This document shows, one piece after another, positions 25,801 to 36,866 of a stretch of DNA of 64,000 nucleotides. Made by a program: the position numbers and the translations under genes. Source of the stretch: Dromaius novaehollandiae. Taxonomy: Eukaryota > Chordata > Aves > Casuariiformes > Dromaiidae. The notes under the pieces were generated by a model. It worked only from the letters and a program-made list of their open reading frames with translations. It did not search any database and had not been told where the DNA came from. Positions within the stretch are counted from its first letter, which is position 1. Every line of letters begins with the position of its first letter. The DNA lies in assembly GCF_036370855.1 (NCBI RefSeq), contig NC_088117.1, positions 4,774,001-4,838,000 of the forward strand, in the 5' to 3' direction.

Positions 25801-26456
25801 GCTAGAGCAGAGAACATCTAAGTTCTGAGAATTACTAGAGCATAGCTGTGAAAGAGCTGCCAGCTTCCTTAGCACTATCAGGGGATGAGCATCTATGGGC
25901 ATAAATTTAGTCAATATTGATTTTAGCAGTTTAAGTTAAAGTTTACAAAGATTTGCTGGGGCAAGCTGGCAGCTGGGTGAGAGCATAAAGAGCAACTGCA
26001 GTGTCCATGGGGAGTTACGCACTCAGAGGAACAGCACGGTATCCCAGTCCATTTAGCTAATCTCTCCCTTCAACCCTACACCTTGAAACTAAGACCAAGT
26101 TCTCCTGGATGTACGAAGTCATCTTTCTCAGGGCCACGCACCTTACCCTTGTACTCCCAGAATCAGTGCCTCTAAGCCAACCTTTATAGAAGGCAAGGAG
26201 AATTCACAGATACAGTCCTGATGAAAGACTTTAAAAACAAAGGCTATAACATGCACAGAATTGCCTATATGGATCTGCTCTGTTGCAACACATAGCCTTC
26301 AAGAACAGAGTAATCCATCATACTTTTAGCAGTATCAGGATTCTAAGAAATATCTAGTAGACACATTTTCAATTCTTAGGTTATATGAAAATGTGAACGT
26401 GAAAAATCCATCCTTCCTGATACCATCCAGATCACAGCAGCTAACAGAAAAGGAAC
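22851..26456. other. Non-coding sequence, no gene recognised
   Basis: No recognisable coding segment. It holds a MIR relic at 24686-24830. Frames at 23791-24060 and 25436-25828 have no motif. A modest GC-rich patch lies near 23860-23940. Confidence 0.5.
24686..24830 (+). mobile_element. MIR-like SINE relic
   Basis: TCTCACCTGTAAAACAGCAA and CCTACCTTATAGAGG match the 'CTCATCTGTAAAATGGGGAT...CCTACCTCATAGGG' region of MIR. They are preceded by a TGTGATCTTAGATGATGCTC part equivalent to 'TGTGACCTTGGGCAAGTCAC' and followed by AAGATTAACAGAAAC. The order of blocks is right. Ends are approximate. Confidence 0.65.
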
Positions 26457-26478
26457 AAAAAAAAAAAAAAAAAAAAAA
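26457..26478. repeat. Poly-A (A22) abutting the CR1 3' end
   Basis: Twenty-two A on the plus strand sit directly beside the 3' end of the minus-strand CR1 copy, so on the element's strand they read as poly-T. CR1 elements normally end in short octamer-like repeats, not a homopolymer. Confidence 0.9.
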
Positions 26479-27132
26479 CTCACAGAATGGTTGAGATTGG
26501 AAGGGACCTCTGCAGATCATGCAGTCCAACCCCCTTGCTCAAGCATGGTCACCTGGCACATTGCCCAGGACCCTGTCCAGACCATTTTGAATATATCCAA
26601 GGATGGAGACTTCTCAACCTCTTTGGGCAACCTGTTCCAGTGCTCTGTCACCCTCACAGTGCCTGTTGCCTCTCATCCTATCACTGGACACCACTGAAAA
26701 GAGTCTGGCCCCATCCTCTTTAGACTTTCCCTTCAGATACTTATACATGTTGACAAGGTCCCCTCTCAGTCTTCTCTTCTCCTGGCTGAACAGGCCCAGC
26801 TCTCTGAGCCTTTCCTCATATGAGAGATGCTCCAGTCCCTTAATCACCGTAGCAGCCCTTTGCTGGACTCACTCTAGTAGCTCCATTTCTCTCTTGCACT
26901 GCAGAGCCCAGAACTAGACACAGCACCCAAGGTGTGGGCTCACCAGGGCTGAGTAGAGGGGAAGGATCACCTCCCTTGACCTGCTGGCAATGTTCTTCCT
27001 AATGCAGCCCAGGATACCACTGATATTCTTGGCCACACGGGCACATTGCTGGCTCGTGTTCAACTTGTTGTCCACCAGGACTTCCAGGTCCTTCTCTGCA
27101 GAACTGCGCTCTAGCAGGTCAGCTCCCAGCCT
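26479..27132 (-). mobile_element. CR1 LINE, 5'-truncated, avian type
   Basis: CR1 is a non-LTR retrotransposon that copies itself by target-primed reverse transcription and is the dominant interspersed repeat of birds. This copy keeps the end of ORF2 and the 3' untranslated region. On the minus strand it ends with the familiar avian CR1 terminus, GGTCCCTTCCAATCTCAACC then ATTCTGTGAG. The 5' break lies near 27132, where similarity stops just before the conserved RLGADLLE segment. The rest of ORF2, including the endonuclease and the catalytic part of the reverse transcriptase, is absent, so it is a dead copy of the usual 5'-truncated kind. It is the only clearly young-looking interspersed repeat in the window. 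Confidence 0.95.
26614..27132 (-). pseudogene. CR1 ORF2 C-terminal fragment, broken by two stops
   Basis: The C-terminal part of the CR1 polyprotein, downstream of the reverse-transcriptase catalytic core, reads in a single frame. It goes from [19 protein letters not shown] through ILGCIRK, SREVILPLYSALVSPHL and [19 protein letters not shown] to YKYLKG and a terminal stop. Two in-frame stops interrupt it. TAG at 26916-26914 stands where the family has Gln before FW. TGA at 26871-26869 stands where the family has Arg before VQ, fitting CGA-to-TGA CpG decay. No frameshift is seen between the pieces. It has no host function that I can infer. Confidence 0.9.
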
Positions 27133-28248
27133 AAAACAGAATAGGTTTCCCATCATTACGCCTCATTTTTATGTTGTGCCTCATAACTGGAAAAGGATAA
27201 TGGATTTCTTAAAATTTTAATTTAGTCTGGGAGGCCTTCTCAGAAGCAAAGGCAACAGTAAATGTCAGTGTATCCACATGCTAGCTGGATTTTTATGAGG
27301 TTTATTTCTGAATAAAACATTGGATCATTTGTAAATTAAGAACATTTGTTTGTTGTGCAACCCCCTTCTATATGACACAAATAACAAATGCAGCCAGTTA
27401 AAGAATGGTGGCTTGTTTACCAAGAAGAGGAAAGCCTCTTAATTTTGAAGAAAGTTGTTTGGTTTGAGGTTTCTTTTTTTGCCCCAGCATAAGGCAAGTA
27501 TGCCAAGATTAAGCAAACAAAACATGCCCGCATACTTCAAAAAAGCCAAAATTTGGTTTGAGTTTAGGACAATTATAAAGAGGTGATTCTTATTTTCTTT
27601 GAACTAATAATGTTACCCAAAACCAGTTCTACATTCATCAACCACAAATCCTATTCAAAGTTGCACAGACTTAGGTTCGCTTTCACAGTTAGGAGGAAAG
27701 ATGAGTAACAACTAGACTGGGCACTTTCACTAGTATCAGCCACCAATCATTAGTTTATTGAGAAAAAAAAGTATCAAGTTTCAAGTAACAATATCGACTT
27801 ATTTAGAACCTGCTACTGTTTTTAATCCAGTGCTGCAGGCCCTGCCATCAGAGGAACACGCATAGCTGCGAGACTGAGCTGTAACAAAACTAGAAAACTG
27901 CTGAAAGATGCAAGCAAGATATACCATGAAAGTATATACTGAGGCATAAGCAGCTGTCTTTGGCAGTTAGATGCACTATACCAAGTAGTTTTTAAAGTGC
28001 TGAAGAATCTGCAAATTGTGCAGAGCTCAACAACGCTTTTTGAGGATTAGTGAAAACTGAGTTTCTTGTAGACTTGTATTACAGTCGATTTTAAAGGCTG
28101 ACAAAGAAAAATCACTGGGTCCTGGAGAAAAAATTAGCTCTGGAAAAACACATAGCAAGTTGCAAAAAAAGCCTTGTGGAAAACTTAGTGACACAAGAGG
28201 CAGCTTCTGGGTGGGAAAACAGATAGCATGGCACTTTGCAGCACTTAC

Positions 28249-28295
28249 CACCTGCTCGTGCTGTGACACTCGGTGCACTGAGGCAGAACAAACTA
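28249..28295 (-). other. Candidate 47-bp minus-strand exon
   Basis: On the minus strand the acceptor TTTGCTCCTTTCCCTCCAG ends at 28296 and is followed by 47 bases and the donor GTG|GTAAGT. Both sites are close to consensus. Two of three frames are open, but at this length that says little. It could be a non-coding RNA exon or a chance match. Confidence 0.25.
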
Positions 28296-28891
28296 CTGGA
28301 GGGAAAGGAGCAAAGACACGGAGACATGCATTTCAGGAAAGAGAAAGACAAAGTGACCCTTATTACTCATAAATTAAGCACAGAGCCCAAGTGGTATAGC
28401 AGTATGCACATTAAGCCAGATTTCTGTTCTCACAAAGAAGGGGTGGTGGAAAGACTTCCAGTAACATTTTACTTTAAAAGGGCTAGCTATCAGTGTTGCT
28501 TTTGTGAAGATTAAGCAAAGGCTGCCCTGTGATTTGCAGTGTAACCTTCCAAATATCTGATGTCTGTCTAGCGTCCATTCGAGCCAATGCAATGGCTCCG
28601 CTGGAACTCAGAAGAGCAGAACTCATCTTTTCCCTATTCATTGCTGATACAGTTCAAGAACGCACAGTCCACTTACATTTATAATGACTAAGTAACAAGC
28701 TTGTTTAGATGAGAGGAACAATCCCAGAACTTCTCTGCAGAGAGTTTTTTTTTTTAATCCACATGTTGTCAGAATAAAGGGGTTAACGTTACTTCTCCCT
28801 TCCCCATATCGTCCCCTGTGAATGCTGGTCCTTCTCCACATTCTGGTTTTACAGCAGAAGCAAACTACAGAGATGCTCTGGCATGCTTATA

Positions 28892-28999
28892 AGCCACACT
28901 CTTCTCCTAAATGGAATGTTCTTGGTTATTAAAATGTTCCCCTACAAAAAAAGAAAAAAAAGGCTGGCCTCAGTCATTCGCCCTCACTTCCATTGTTAG
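28892..28999 (+). repeat. Copy A of an unnamed short repeat
   Basis: Starting at CTCCTAAATGGAATGTTC and running through GGTTATTAAAATG, CCCTACAAA and CCTCACTTCCATTGTTAG, this aligns block by block with 30277-30372. The middle is expanded by A-rich sequence (AAAAAAAGAAAAAAAA). The pair probably represents an old dispersed repeat; no family name is given. Confidence 0.65.
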
Positions 29000-30276
29000 T
29001 CAATTAGGTATGTGCAACATTCCTGTGTGGGAAGCACACTCGGTCTCCGTTTTAATTGGATCCATGTTCTAATAAGTTCAAAATAAACCATTTTTCTCCC
29101 CGAACCATGCCTCAGGGCTGATGCTGTTCCAGCTTTCAGAAGTCTGCTCCTTCTGAATGTTCTTCTCCTTACATCCTGCTTTTGACTTGTTTGCTTGCTT
29201 TTTTGAACTTATAATCCAGGAGTAAAATTCTGAGCAGAAGATCTCAGTGTGTTCTGACTTCCTTTCTGTAAGATGCTGGATACGTGAGAATTCTTGCTAT
29301 TTCATAAGAATTGTGATAAAATCAAGAATATCATTGCAACATTCAAAAAATTATTCCGAAATACGTCAAAACTTACAAATATTTACAACAGATCAGTCCA
29401 GTATTATTCTCTGAAATGTTCTGGTCACTTCTAGCAACAACACGCACAGCCTTGGCCCATTCTTCCATGAGACATATAAAAATGATTTGCAGTGGCAAAA
29501 TACATCACTGCAAGTTTCTCAGACACAGTCCTACTCGATTCTCAAGTCAGGCCAACACAAAGATGCTTAACACATTACAGCAGCAGGGCTGCAAGTCAAT
29601 GCTGCATCCGCATAAGGGCAGGCTTCTTATCACTGTTTGGACATGCATCTCACTGACACTTCGACCTTTCTGGGAGCGCAGCGGGACACTGGAGTGAGCG
29701 TAATGATGTCTGCCATCCACTTTCCAACTGATAATATGAAGTAAGCCTATAACAGAAAAACAAAATATGAGAGATCCTGTGTTCCAGCAACTAAATCATA
29801 GATTAACATGATGAGGACTATCACTGCACTCTGCGCACTGAACGTCACGGGGCCTGTGTTAGCAAGATGTTGGTTCAGGCAATAGAGCATTAGTCACCAT
29901 ACTCGTAAGTGTCCCATGTTCTCACATGTGCTCCAAACCATGTTCTGGGACTTGTAGCAATACCAGATGATAACAGCAGCTGTCTCAAAAATGACTTTTT
30001 TCCTCGTTTTCTCTCAAAAAAGTTTCAAGGGAATGGGCTTTTTCACATCTCATCGAGATGAAACAAAACCATTTTCATTTTATTCAGAAAATGGATAGAG
30101 GAGATTAGTGCCCCAGTGCGCTCCCATTAATTGTGCTAAAGTAGGTTCAAGTCTTAGCTCAAAGTGTCACATCTCAGGTAAGCGTCTGAACCAGCAAGAC
30201 AGTAGGAGGGTGGCCAAGTCCTTCCCATCAGAACTGCTTCACTTTCACATAAGCAATTAAACAGGTTTTGATGAGC

Positions 30277-30372
30277 TGGTCACCCTCCTAAATGGAACAT
30301 TCTGGGTTACTAAAATGCTCCTCTACAAATAGAGGGAGGATGACTTGGATCCCACTTCCCCCACCATTAGCA
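30277..30372 (+). repeat. Copy B of an unnamed short repeat
   Basis: CTCCTAAATGGAACATTC, GGTTACTAAAATG, CTCTACAAAT and CCCACTTCCCCCACCATTAG match copy A at 28892-28999 in the same order and strand, with about one difference in five or six bases by eye. Just upstream lie GGTTCAAGTC at 30144 and a GAAACAAAACCATTTTCATTTT stretch, which may belong to the same old element. Confidence 0.65.
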
Positions 30373-33344
30373 GCTGGCCAGCCCAAGATGCTTCCTTTCC
30401 TCTGACTTTTATGAGATTCCAGTTAGGGGGAGAGAGCTCTTCCAGATAACAGTTTAATCAAAACTGCTCCATTTCCAAGAACAGCTTTGGAAACCTACTG
30501 ACACCAACATTTTCAAAAATTTGCAATCATCTGCTCAGCCTTTTTCTATTAAAGTGACTCTCTGCGTCAAGCCGAGTGCACAGCTTGTTAGAGTGCTGAG
30601 TGTTTGCAGACTAACTCCGAGCCCGAGCACTGATGCTTGCAGGATTTCTCTCTCCTGTTTTTTTCAGACTGGAAGAGGATCAGGCAGCAGATTCTCACAG
30701 CCTGCTCGCAAGGGGAGGGGGGATTTTAGGCCATTTGTTACAACTCCATTTCTGGTTCAATCAGAGCTAGCGATGCTTGGTCTCCCACACAGTTATGCCT
30801 CATGTTTGATTTTAAAATTAAGCTCTATTAACGCACTTTTGTGAACTCGATTCTTTGTCCGCAATGACGCTCCACTTGCTTCCCTCAGGTATCTAGTCAA
30901 CCACAACAACACAACACTCCCAAACTCTTCGTATTCCCTAATACTTCAACACCCCTAGCTCTCTCCAATACCCATTGCCTACTCCTCCAGCAGGGTAATA
31001 AACAGCATGAGCTATGCTTAACCTGAAGCTATCTGTCTCGGCCAGCTGGCTGGCCAGGAGCTACGTGTAGCCGATAAAATGAGCCCGCCAGTGTTTCTTG
31101 GTAGCTGGTGTGCCGAGGAGGCTTCGGGGCTGCAGGCACGACTGTAAAATCATGACCAGATTTTGCCGAAGCTTCTCAACTGGCACAAAAGCTGCTGGAG
31201 ATGGCAGAATGGTAAACTGGCACATGCCCCCAGTGGTTGCATAAGTCTTATTCTGTTAGGAATCCAAGACAAAAACCACAGTTACAAATGACCCACTGGG
31301 CCTAGCTCTCAGTCAGGGTGGCTGTGTCAAAGTCTCAGTTCCCATGTAGGTATTTATGAGCCCAGATTCTGAGATGCCCCCAGCTTTAGCATCAATTACA
31401 TCAAAATGCATATCTCGTGCATATAAAAAGACAAAATACACAAACTATCTGTGATTTACACATGAAAGGTTCCAATAACCACATGGTATAGTATCACTCC
31501 AGGAACAGTATCACTGCAAAATGTTTAAATCACACCAACCCTGTTTATTTTCAAAATTGCACCTATTTAGTTCACCTCCCATTGCCAGCTAACCTACTCA
31601 CTTGTGCATTTTCCCCACCTCCTGTTTTGAGCATCCAGAGAAGATGCACTAGAAGATGCTCCTCTTACTTTGAAGGTCTTTCATGTGTGTCTGAAAAGGG
31701 CAGCCGTCACACTGACACTTCAGGTGGGACTGTCAGGCAAACCTCACCTCCCTGAAAAGCTAGTTTGAAGAGGTCAAAAAGCAGTTGTTGCCAATTTCAT
31801 ATTGGAAGACTAAGAGAAGCTCTGCTTTTATTATGATTTCAATTTTTTTAGTTTAGTAATTTTATATGACCCAAATCTTATTTTTCAAGTAGTAGTTACA
31901 TAAAATGGACTACCATCTTTGTGAGAGGCAGTCTACTATCCAAAATGAAGAAATCAAGCAACAAGCAAAAATCCATTTGTACAGCATCTTGCCCTGCGAA
32001 TCTAGCGCTGTTAAGCACCATTTTACACTGATCACTTTTCTTGATTGGCAGGGAAGAAAATGTCTAATAAAAGTCTCATCTTGTATTCAGCAAAGTTCAT
32101 CCAAATGTCTGAAACAGCCACAAGGTCTGACATGGGACATGATCAGATTTGTTTCATTTTCTTCTTTTCCCTGAACCAAAGTGACTTGGAACCACAGTAT
32201 TTTTCATTCCCTGGACTTAGTTTCTCCCCAGGAAAGTCTAATATCCAAGCATATTCTGATTTATACACACAAGCTCAAATTGCATTTGCTTGCACTACAG
32301 CAGAAGAAATGGATCCTTGAATGCACAGTCCTCTGTTACAAAACAAACTGCTAAAAATACAAACAGATCCATACTCGCCCTCTGGGCTTCACCAGATAAA
32401 CAACAAGAACAGGCAAACGCAGTAAAGCTAAGCTCTCTGCCATGAATACTGCTGTCAGCAAACACTTGTAAAGCAACGACTTTATCTGAGAAGGTTTATG
32501 CAGCTTTGACACCTATCACAAGAACTGCTAAGTCCTGTACCTACGTGCTTGTAACACACAACCTACCTAGAAAATTCACTGCTTTAGCATACCAAGTTGC
32601 AAAATCCCCTGGCAAGCTCATAGTGTGTTTTCTCTTCCCAAATGTCACTCATCCCTAGCGCTGCTGTCTCTTGTTCTTCACATCTGCAGTGACGATCAAA
32701 AGCACAACTCTACTCGGCCAACTGTGCCCCACGCTCCCAGAGCCTCCCCTGCAAAAAGGCACAGGGGAAACTCACTGCCTTTCTAAAGGCTTTGCCGACC
32801 TTTTGAAGGGCCACGGCAGCTACTTTTTGACTTAGGGGAAGGAGAGGGGAATGCAATCTCCACAAAAAAAAATTTTGTTATTCCTCAGGTATTCCTGCTG
32901 CACTGTTAACCAAGGTCTCTGGGGGAGAGAGTCTGACCCAGAAAACATGGCAGGGACCGACTGCATTCAGCACCACCAGCTCCAGCCCTGCGCGAGGGTT
33001 TGCGCAGGGATGTCCTATGGGAGCCTGCTCGCATAGTCTTCGGCACTGTCTTCGCTTTAGCTGCTCGCTTTCAGTTGGAAAATGGTGACCAACCAAGCAT
33101 GGAAAGGCAGCCTTTGAGGATGGCTGGCTCTTGGTTGCAGCCCCCTTGCCTCTGATTAGAGAGGCAAGAAAATGCAACTTTCCTGCTAAAACCAAAAGTC
33201 CATGTGTTGCTAAAGAGGAGATTTCTCTAGAAAACTCTGGGGGCAATTAACCATGTGGTGTCTTCTACACCCTCGTGAGGGATGGTCAAACTGTGCAGCT
33301 GGCTGGTTTCCAGCCTGCTCCATACCTGTTCCTGGTGAAACAGC

Positions 33345-33615
33345 TGCGGCCAGGCAGCAGCTCGCCGTTTGCCGGGTTTTAACTGGAGCATGGTAGGCAG
33401 GACAAACTCACCGGAGTAGGGAGAGACGGTTCCTGCCTGGCTGGGAAAAGCTTCCAGGTGGCAAAGGAAGGACTGGCAGGGCAGGGAGCACCGCAGCACC
33501 CTGCGCCCAGCTTCCCTCCAACAGGGACCCAAGCAGACCTCCGGGCAAGGCAGGCTCGCCAAGAAACCCAGGAGGGACTGGCGGCATTCAGGCAGCCCGC
33601 TGTGCTGCCAAAACG
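33345..33615. promoter_or_regulatory. GC- and CpG-rich patch
   Basis: By eye about 14 CpGs fall in 270 bases, in otherwise CpG-poor surroundings. The long minus frame across it (33227-33664, 145 codons) and a shorter plus frame are expected in GC-rich DNA, where stops are rarer, and show no known motif. It may be a small regulatory island or merely a GC-rich unique segment. Confidence 0.25.
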
Positions 33616-35815
33616 TGCTCAACCAGAAATAACACTGGAACGTAGGATCTTCTTGTGATTGCATCTGTCTGCAAGTCTTTCGTTAATCAGTGTCAGACAG
33701 TATATCTGAACTTCTTCCGTTTAAAGAGTTACTTTGTTTCAATTTATTACTACATGTCTTAAAAGCTAGTTTTCAAGTTTGTTTGTTTGTTTTTTCAAGT
33801 GCTTTCTCTAAAGAGAAGTCTGACAACTCCTCCTCAATACTATGGCTGACCTAGAACCCTGTAACATTTTACCATTATCAAAGGAGGGGAAATGTGCACA
33901 TCGTAAGTGAGATATTGGCAGACTTTTTGTCCTTTCAGAATCCCACCTCCAGTGGCAGCTAGCACCAAATGTTTCTCAGAAGGTATAAAAACCCCAGCAA
34001 CAGGATATTACAGAAACACCTGGCAGGCAAGGGAATGTTCCTTCCATTTCGAGGTTGCTGGTGCCCTGAAGATGTTTCACAGAACACTGTTAAACCTACA
34101 TGGGAAAAATAAGCTGAAAGCAGAGTGTCTTGCAATGCAGAAGGGCACTTTTTCACTTTGAGACAGTAATCTAGCATGTTGTAAGTCAAAAGAAAGATGA
34201 TGCAAAGCATTCATTAATACCCTGCAAAGTTTCTGTCAAAAATGTTGCATTTAGATCAAGTTTTATTGTGCCCATTGAAAAGTCTCCATACAAATATAAA
34301 ACAGTACAAAAACAGCACTAAAATCATTTCTTGAATACCCTCTATAAAGAGCATGTTAATAGAAAACAACAAAATTAAAGGAGGCAAGCAGAGTCCTGGT
34401 AAGCAAACATACTAACTTCAAAAAATCTTTTCTTAAACTAAGGAAGAATAGACAAAACCTTATAAAAGAGCTTCCCAAATACAGTTCTATAGTGCCAGCA
34501 TTTCAGCAATAAAATAAATGTAAACAAACATACTAAAACAAAATTCTGTTCTGGTAAGGCAACAATGCAGTTTTGGAGGGTAAAACAAATTATAGTTTAT
34601 TTTTCTTCAAATTGTCTAAAAAGAGCTAATAAATTGAGCCAGAGACACCAGGAATACAGCATCACATGTTTTCCTGGGCAATGGAGTGAGACTCAGGAAC
34701 CGGAGGCCTTCTCGTTAGTTTTACCACACCATGCTGGGTTTTTGCCACAGTGGTATTGGCGGCAAGCACATTTAGGTTGTCCTACCCTTGCCACATCTGG
34801 GATGTTAAGGAATCCCCTTTCCTAAGGGGAATTAGTCCGGAGTTTCTGGAAGCGCTCAGCATTGCAGCACCCATAATTACTTCTGACACAAAGCACAGCT
34901 TCAAGTGTGAAGTTGCTTTTCCAAGGAACTGTAAGGTGTTTGCTTTAACAACACTCACCCCTGCAAAAGCTATCAACTATCTGCAATGAGCCTGCTCCCT
35001 CCTGAAATGTTTCTCTGTTAAAGGCATTACCATCTCACAGGAATTCATTACCTTCCATGCTTACGCTACCCTCCTCATACTTTTTGGTCACATTGGTATC
35101 AGAAGGGAAATTCGAGGTTTTGCCTAGGCTAGGACGATCATTACCGATGCGTATAGGCAAGGCACGCTGTTCAGGCATTGACCACACAGAGAGACCCCCC
35201 CCCTTAACACAGGCCGGTAAATGCAGGCAGACTAGAATTGCCTTGTTCCTTTTAAAAATAACACTGAATAAAGAACACCTTCATTTCAGGCAACTATCCA
35301 GGAAATCAGAGCATTCTGTGGGCCATGCCTGTGGATTACCTGCTAACATCTCCATTTCGTTCCTCCTGCTGCCATGGTTTTGTGTAGTAGGGAATGAAAT
35401 TTACCCCTGCCCAAGAGGAAAAGACAGACTGTGGTATCCAAAACTTAACTAAAATAAGCCACAGAGGAAGCACACAAGCACACAGCATGGAGCCACGCAT
35501 AGCATCAGGGCAGCATATTTCATTTCCATTCCCTGTGGAGCCAGTCTTTCCTGACACCAATTGCTTTCCTTGCAGTCCTCACCTGTGTAGCTTTTTGGCA
35601 GGGGAACGGCAGGAGAATGTTTTTGGAACAAGATACAGCTCCAAATCAATAGTAGTATGACAGTCTACAACTGAGTCAATTATGTTTCCTGCACGGAACA
35701 AGACAGGAGAGATTCTAGAAATCAGAGGATCGATCCAAAAATCTTTCTACGAATTTTCATCTAGATTTGTAAACATAACTCGTCATCTCCCTGTCCCTTC
35801 CTGCCTAATTTTCAG

Positions 35816-35850
35816 ATTGAAGATAAAAATTATTCATCATAAGATAAGAG
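35816..35850 (+). other. Candidate 35-bp plus-strand microexon
   Basis: A long pyrimidine tract and acceptor (CCCTTCCTGCCTAATTTTCAG) precede 35 AT-rich bases. A consensus donor, GAG|GTAAGT, follows at 35851. One frame is open, but the interval is too short to judge coding. It could be a cryptic exon of an intron or a non-coding RNA exon. Confidence 0.2.
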
Positions 35851-36057
35851 GTAAGTGCATGCACACTGGCAGAAAACTTAATTTTACTGACAAAATTCTC
35901 CAAGGCATTTAGTAACAGCATACCTGTGACAAGAAAGCTCAGGGAAAACAGATAGGCCAATACTAAAAAAAGTCACACTCTCAAACCCAATCCAGAACAC
36001 CTTGCAACCCACCTGGTCAAAAAGTTGTTTGCTCTTTTTACCCCAGCCCCCATCCTT

Positions 36058-36084
36058 CCCCCCCCCCCTTTTTTTTTTTTTTTT
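36058..36084. repeat. C11-T16 homopolymer junction
   Basis: Eleven C are followed at once by sixteen T. Confidence 0.95.
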
Positions 36085-36711
36085 GAGGAAACAAATACTG
36101 GCTTTCAAATATCAGTCACCTGCAGCTGGTGCTAACTTCAAACCACAGAGCAGGCAAATTAAAAGAGTTGATTCCCATAATTATTTTGATGAGTTTGAGA
36201 AAACAGCCATCAGCTTGCTGCCTCATCTGTGAGCACAGAGATAAATGAAATGAAATTCAAGTTACCCGGAAGGTTATTCATTGCAAAGCTCAAATATGAT
36301 TCCAGTTCATTGGAAGTCTCCTGAGAGACAGAAACCAAACTTCTAATTAGGGGCCAAGGACAGACATTTGCAAATGCTTGGTTTTGCAAAAACAGCAGAT
36401 TTCCAGGCTTCTAGTGGGTGTCCGTCTTTCCCATTTGAAATGTGCACCTCTCTGCCAGCTATCTCAGCTCCTTCACAAAATCTTCATGGAGGCAGCAAGT
36501 TCAGTCCATCATGTAGCAGAGAAGGTGCAATCCTCTGTCCTAACTGACTACATGCCAACTTTATGACTTTTGCAAGAAATAAGATGGCAGATTACTGTTT
36601 GCTTTCAACCATTTGCCCAGAATTTTACAAATACATCACAGAACTGTGAATTGTGTGTACAGTTCTATACCAACTCTATACTACATGTGTAACAAACCCT
36701 GCTTGTGAGAC

Positions 36712-36866
36712 AGATAACGTAATTTCTCTGACTTTGAGGAAAGAGAAGCACACAGAGGTTAAACATCCTGCCCAGGGCTTCAGTGAGTCAGGATCAAGCC
36801 AGAGGTTGCACTAGGGAGTCCTGAGTTCCTGCTCCTTTGCTCTAATCAATTAACCACTTTCCCTCT
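36712..36866 (+). mobile_element. MIR-like SINE relic, core and 3' half
   Basis: CACACAGAGGTTAAACATCC then TGCCCAGGGCTTCAGTGAGTCAG match the MIR core 'CACAGAGAGGTTAAGTAACTTGCCCAAGGTCACACAG'. A GGATCAAGCCAGAGGT part follows and then a CTGCTCCTTTGCTCTAATCA / TTAACCACTTTCCCT end, equivalent to the MIR 3' part 'GCTCTTAACCACTATGCT'. This is the best preserved MIR relic in the window. Confidence 0.75.

Larger units (their letters stand above)
27133..33344. other. Non-coding sequence, no gene recognised
   Basis: Mostly unique sequence. It holds an exon candidate at 28249-28295, two diverged copies of one short repeat at 28892-28999 and 30277-30372, and scattered CpGs between 30540 and 31150. The plus frame at 30521-30844 (107 codons) contains an acceptor-like CTCTCCTGTTTTTTTCAG but no matching donor in frame. 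Confidence 0.5.
33616..36711. other. Non-coding sequence, no gene recognised
   Basis: AT-rich unique sequence. It includes a small exon-like interval at 35816-35850, a C run near 35196 and a C11T16 tract at 36058-36084. Confidence 0.5.

Noticed and set aside
30144-30153. tRNA gene (B-box-like GGTTCAAGTC)
   Set aside because: No matching A box at the right distance and no cloverleaf could be folded. At best it is part of an old tRNA-derived SINE.
33227-33664. 145-codon minus frame as a coding exon
   Set aside because: GC-rich context explains its length; no splice sites of quality bound it and the residues are unrecognised.
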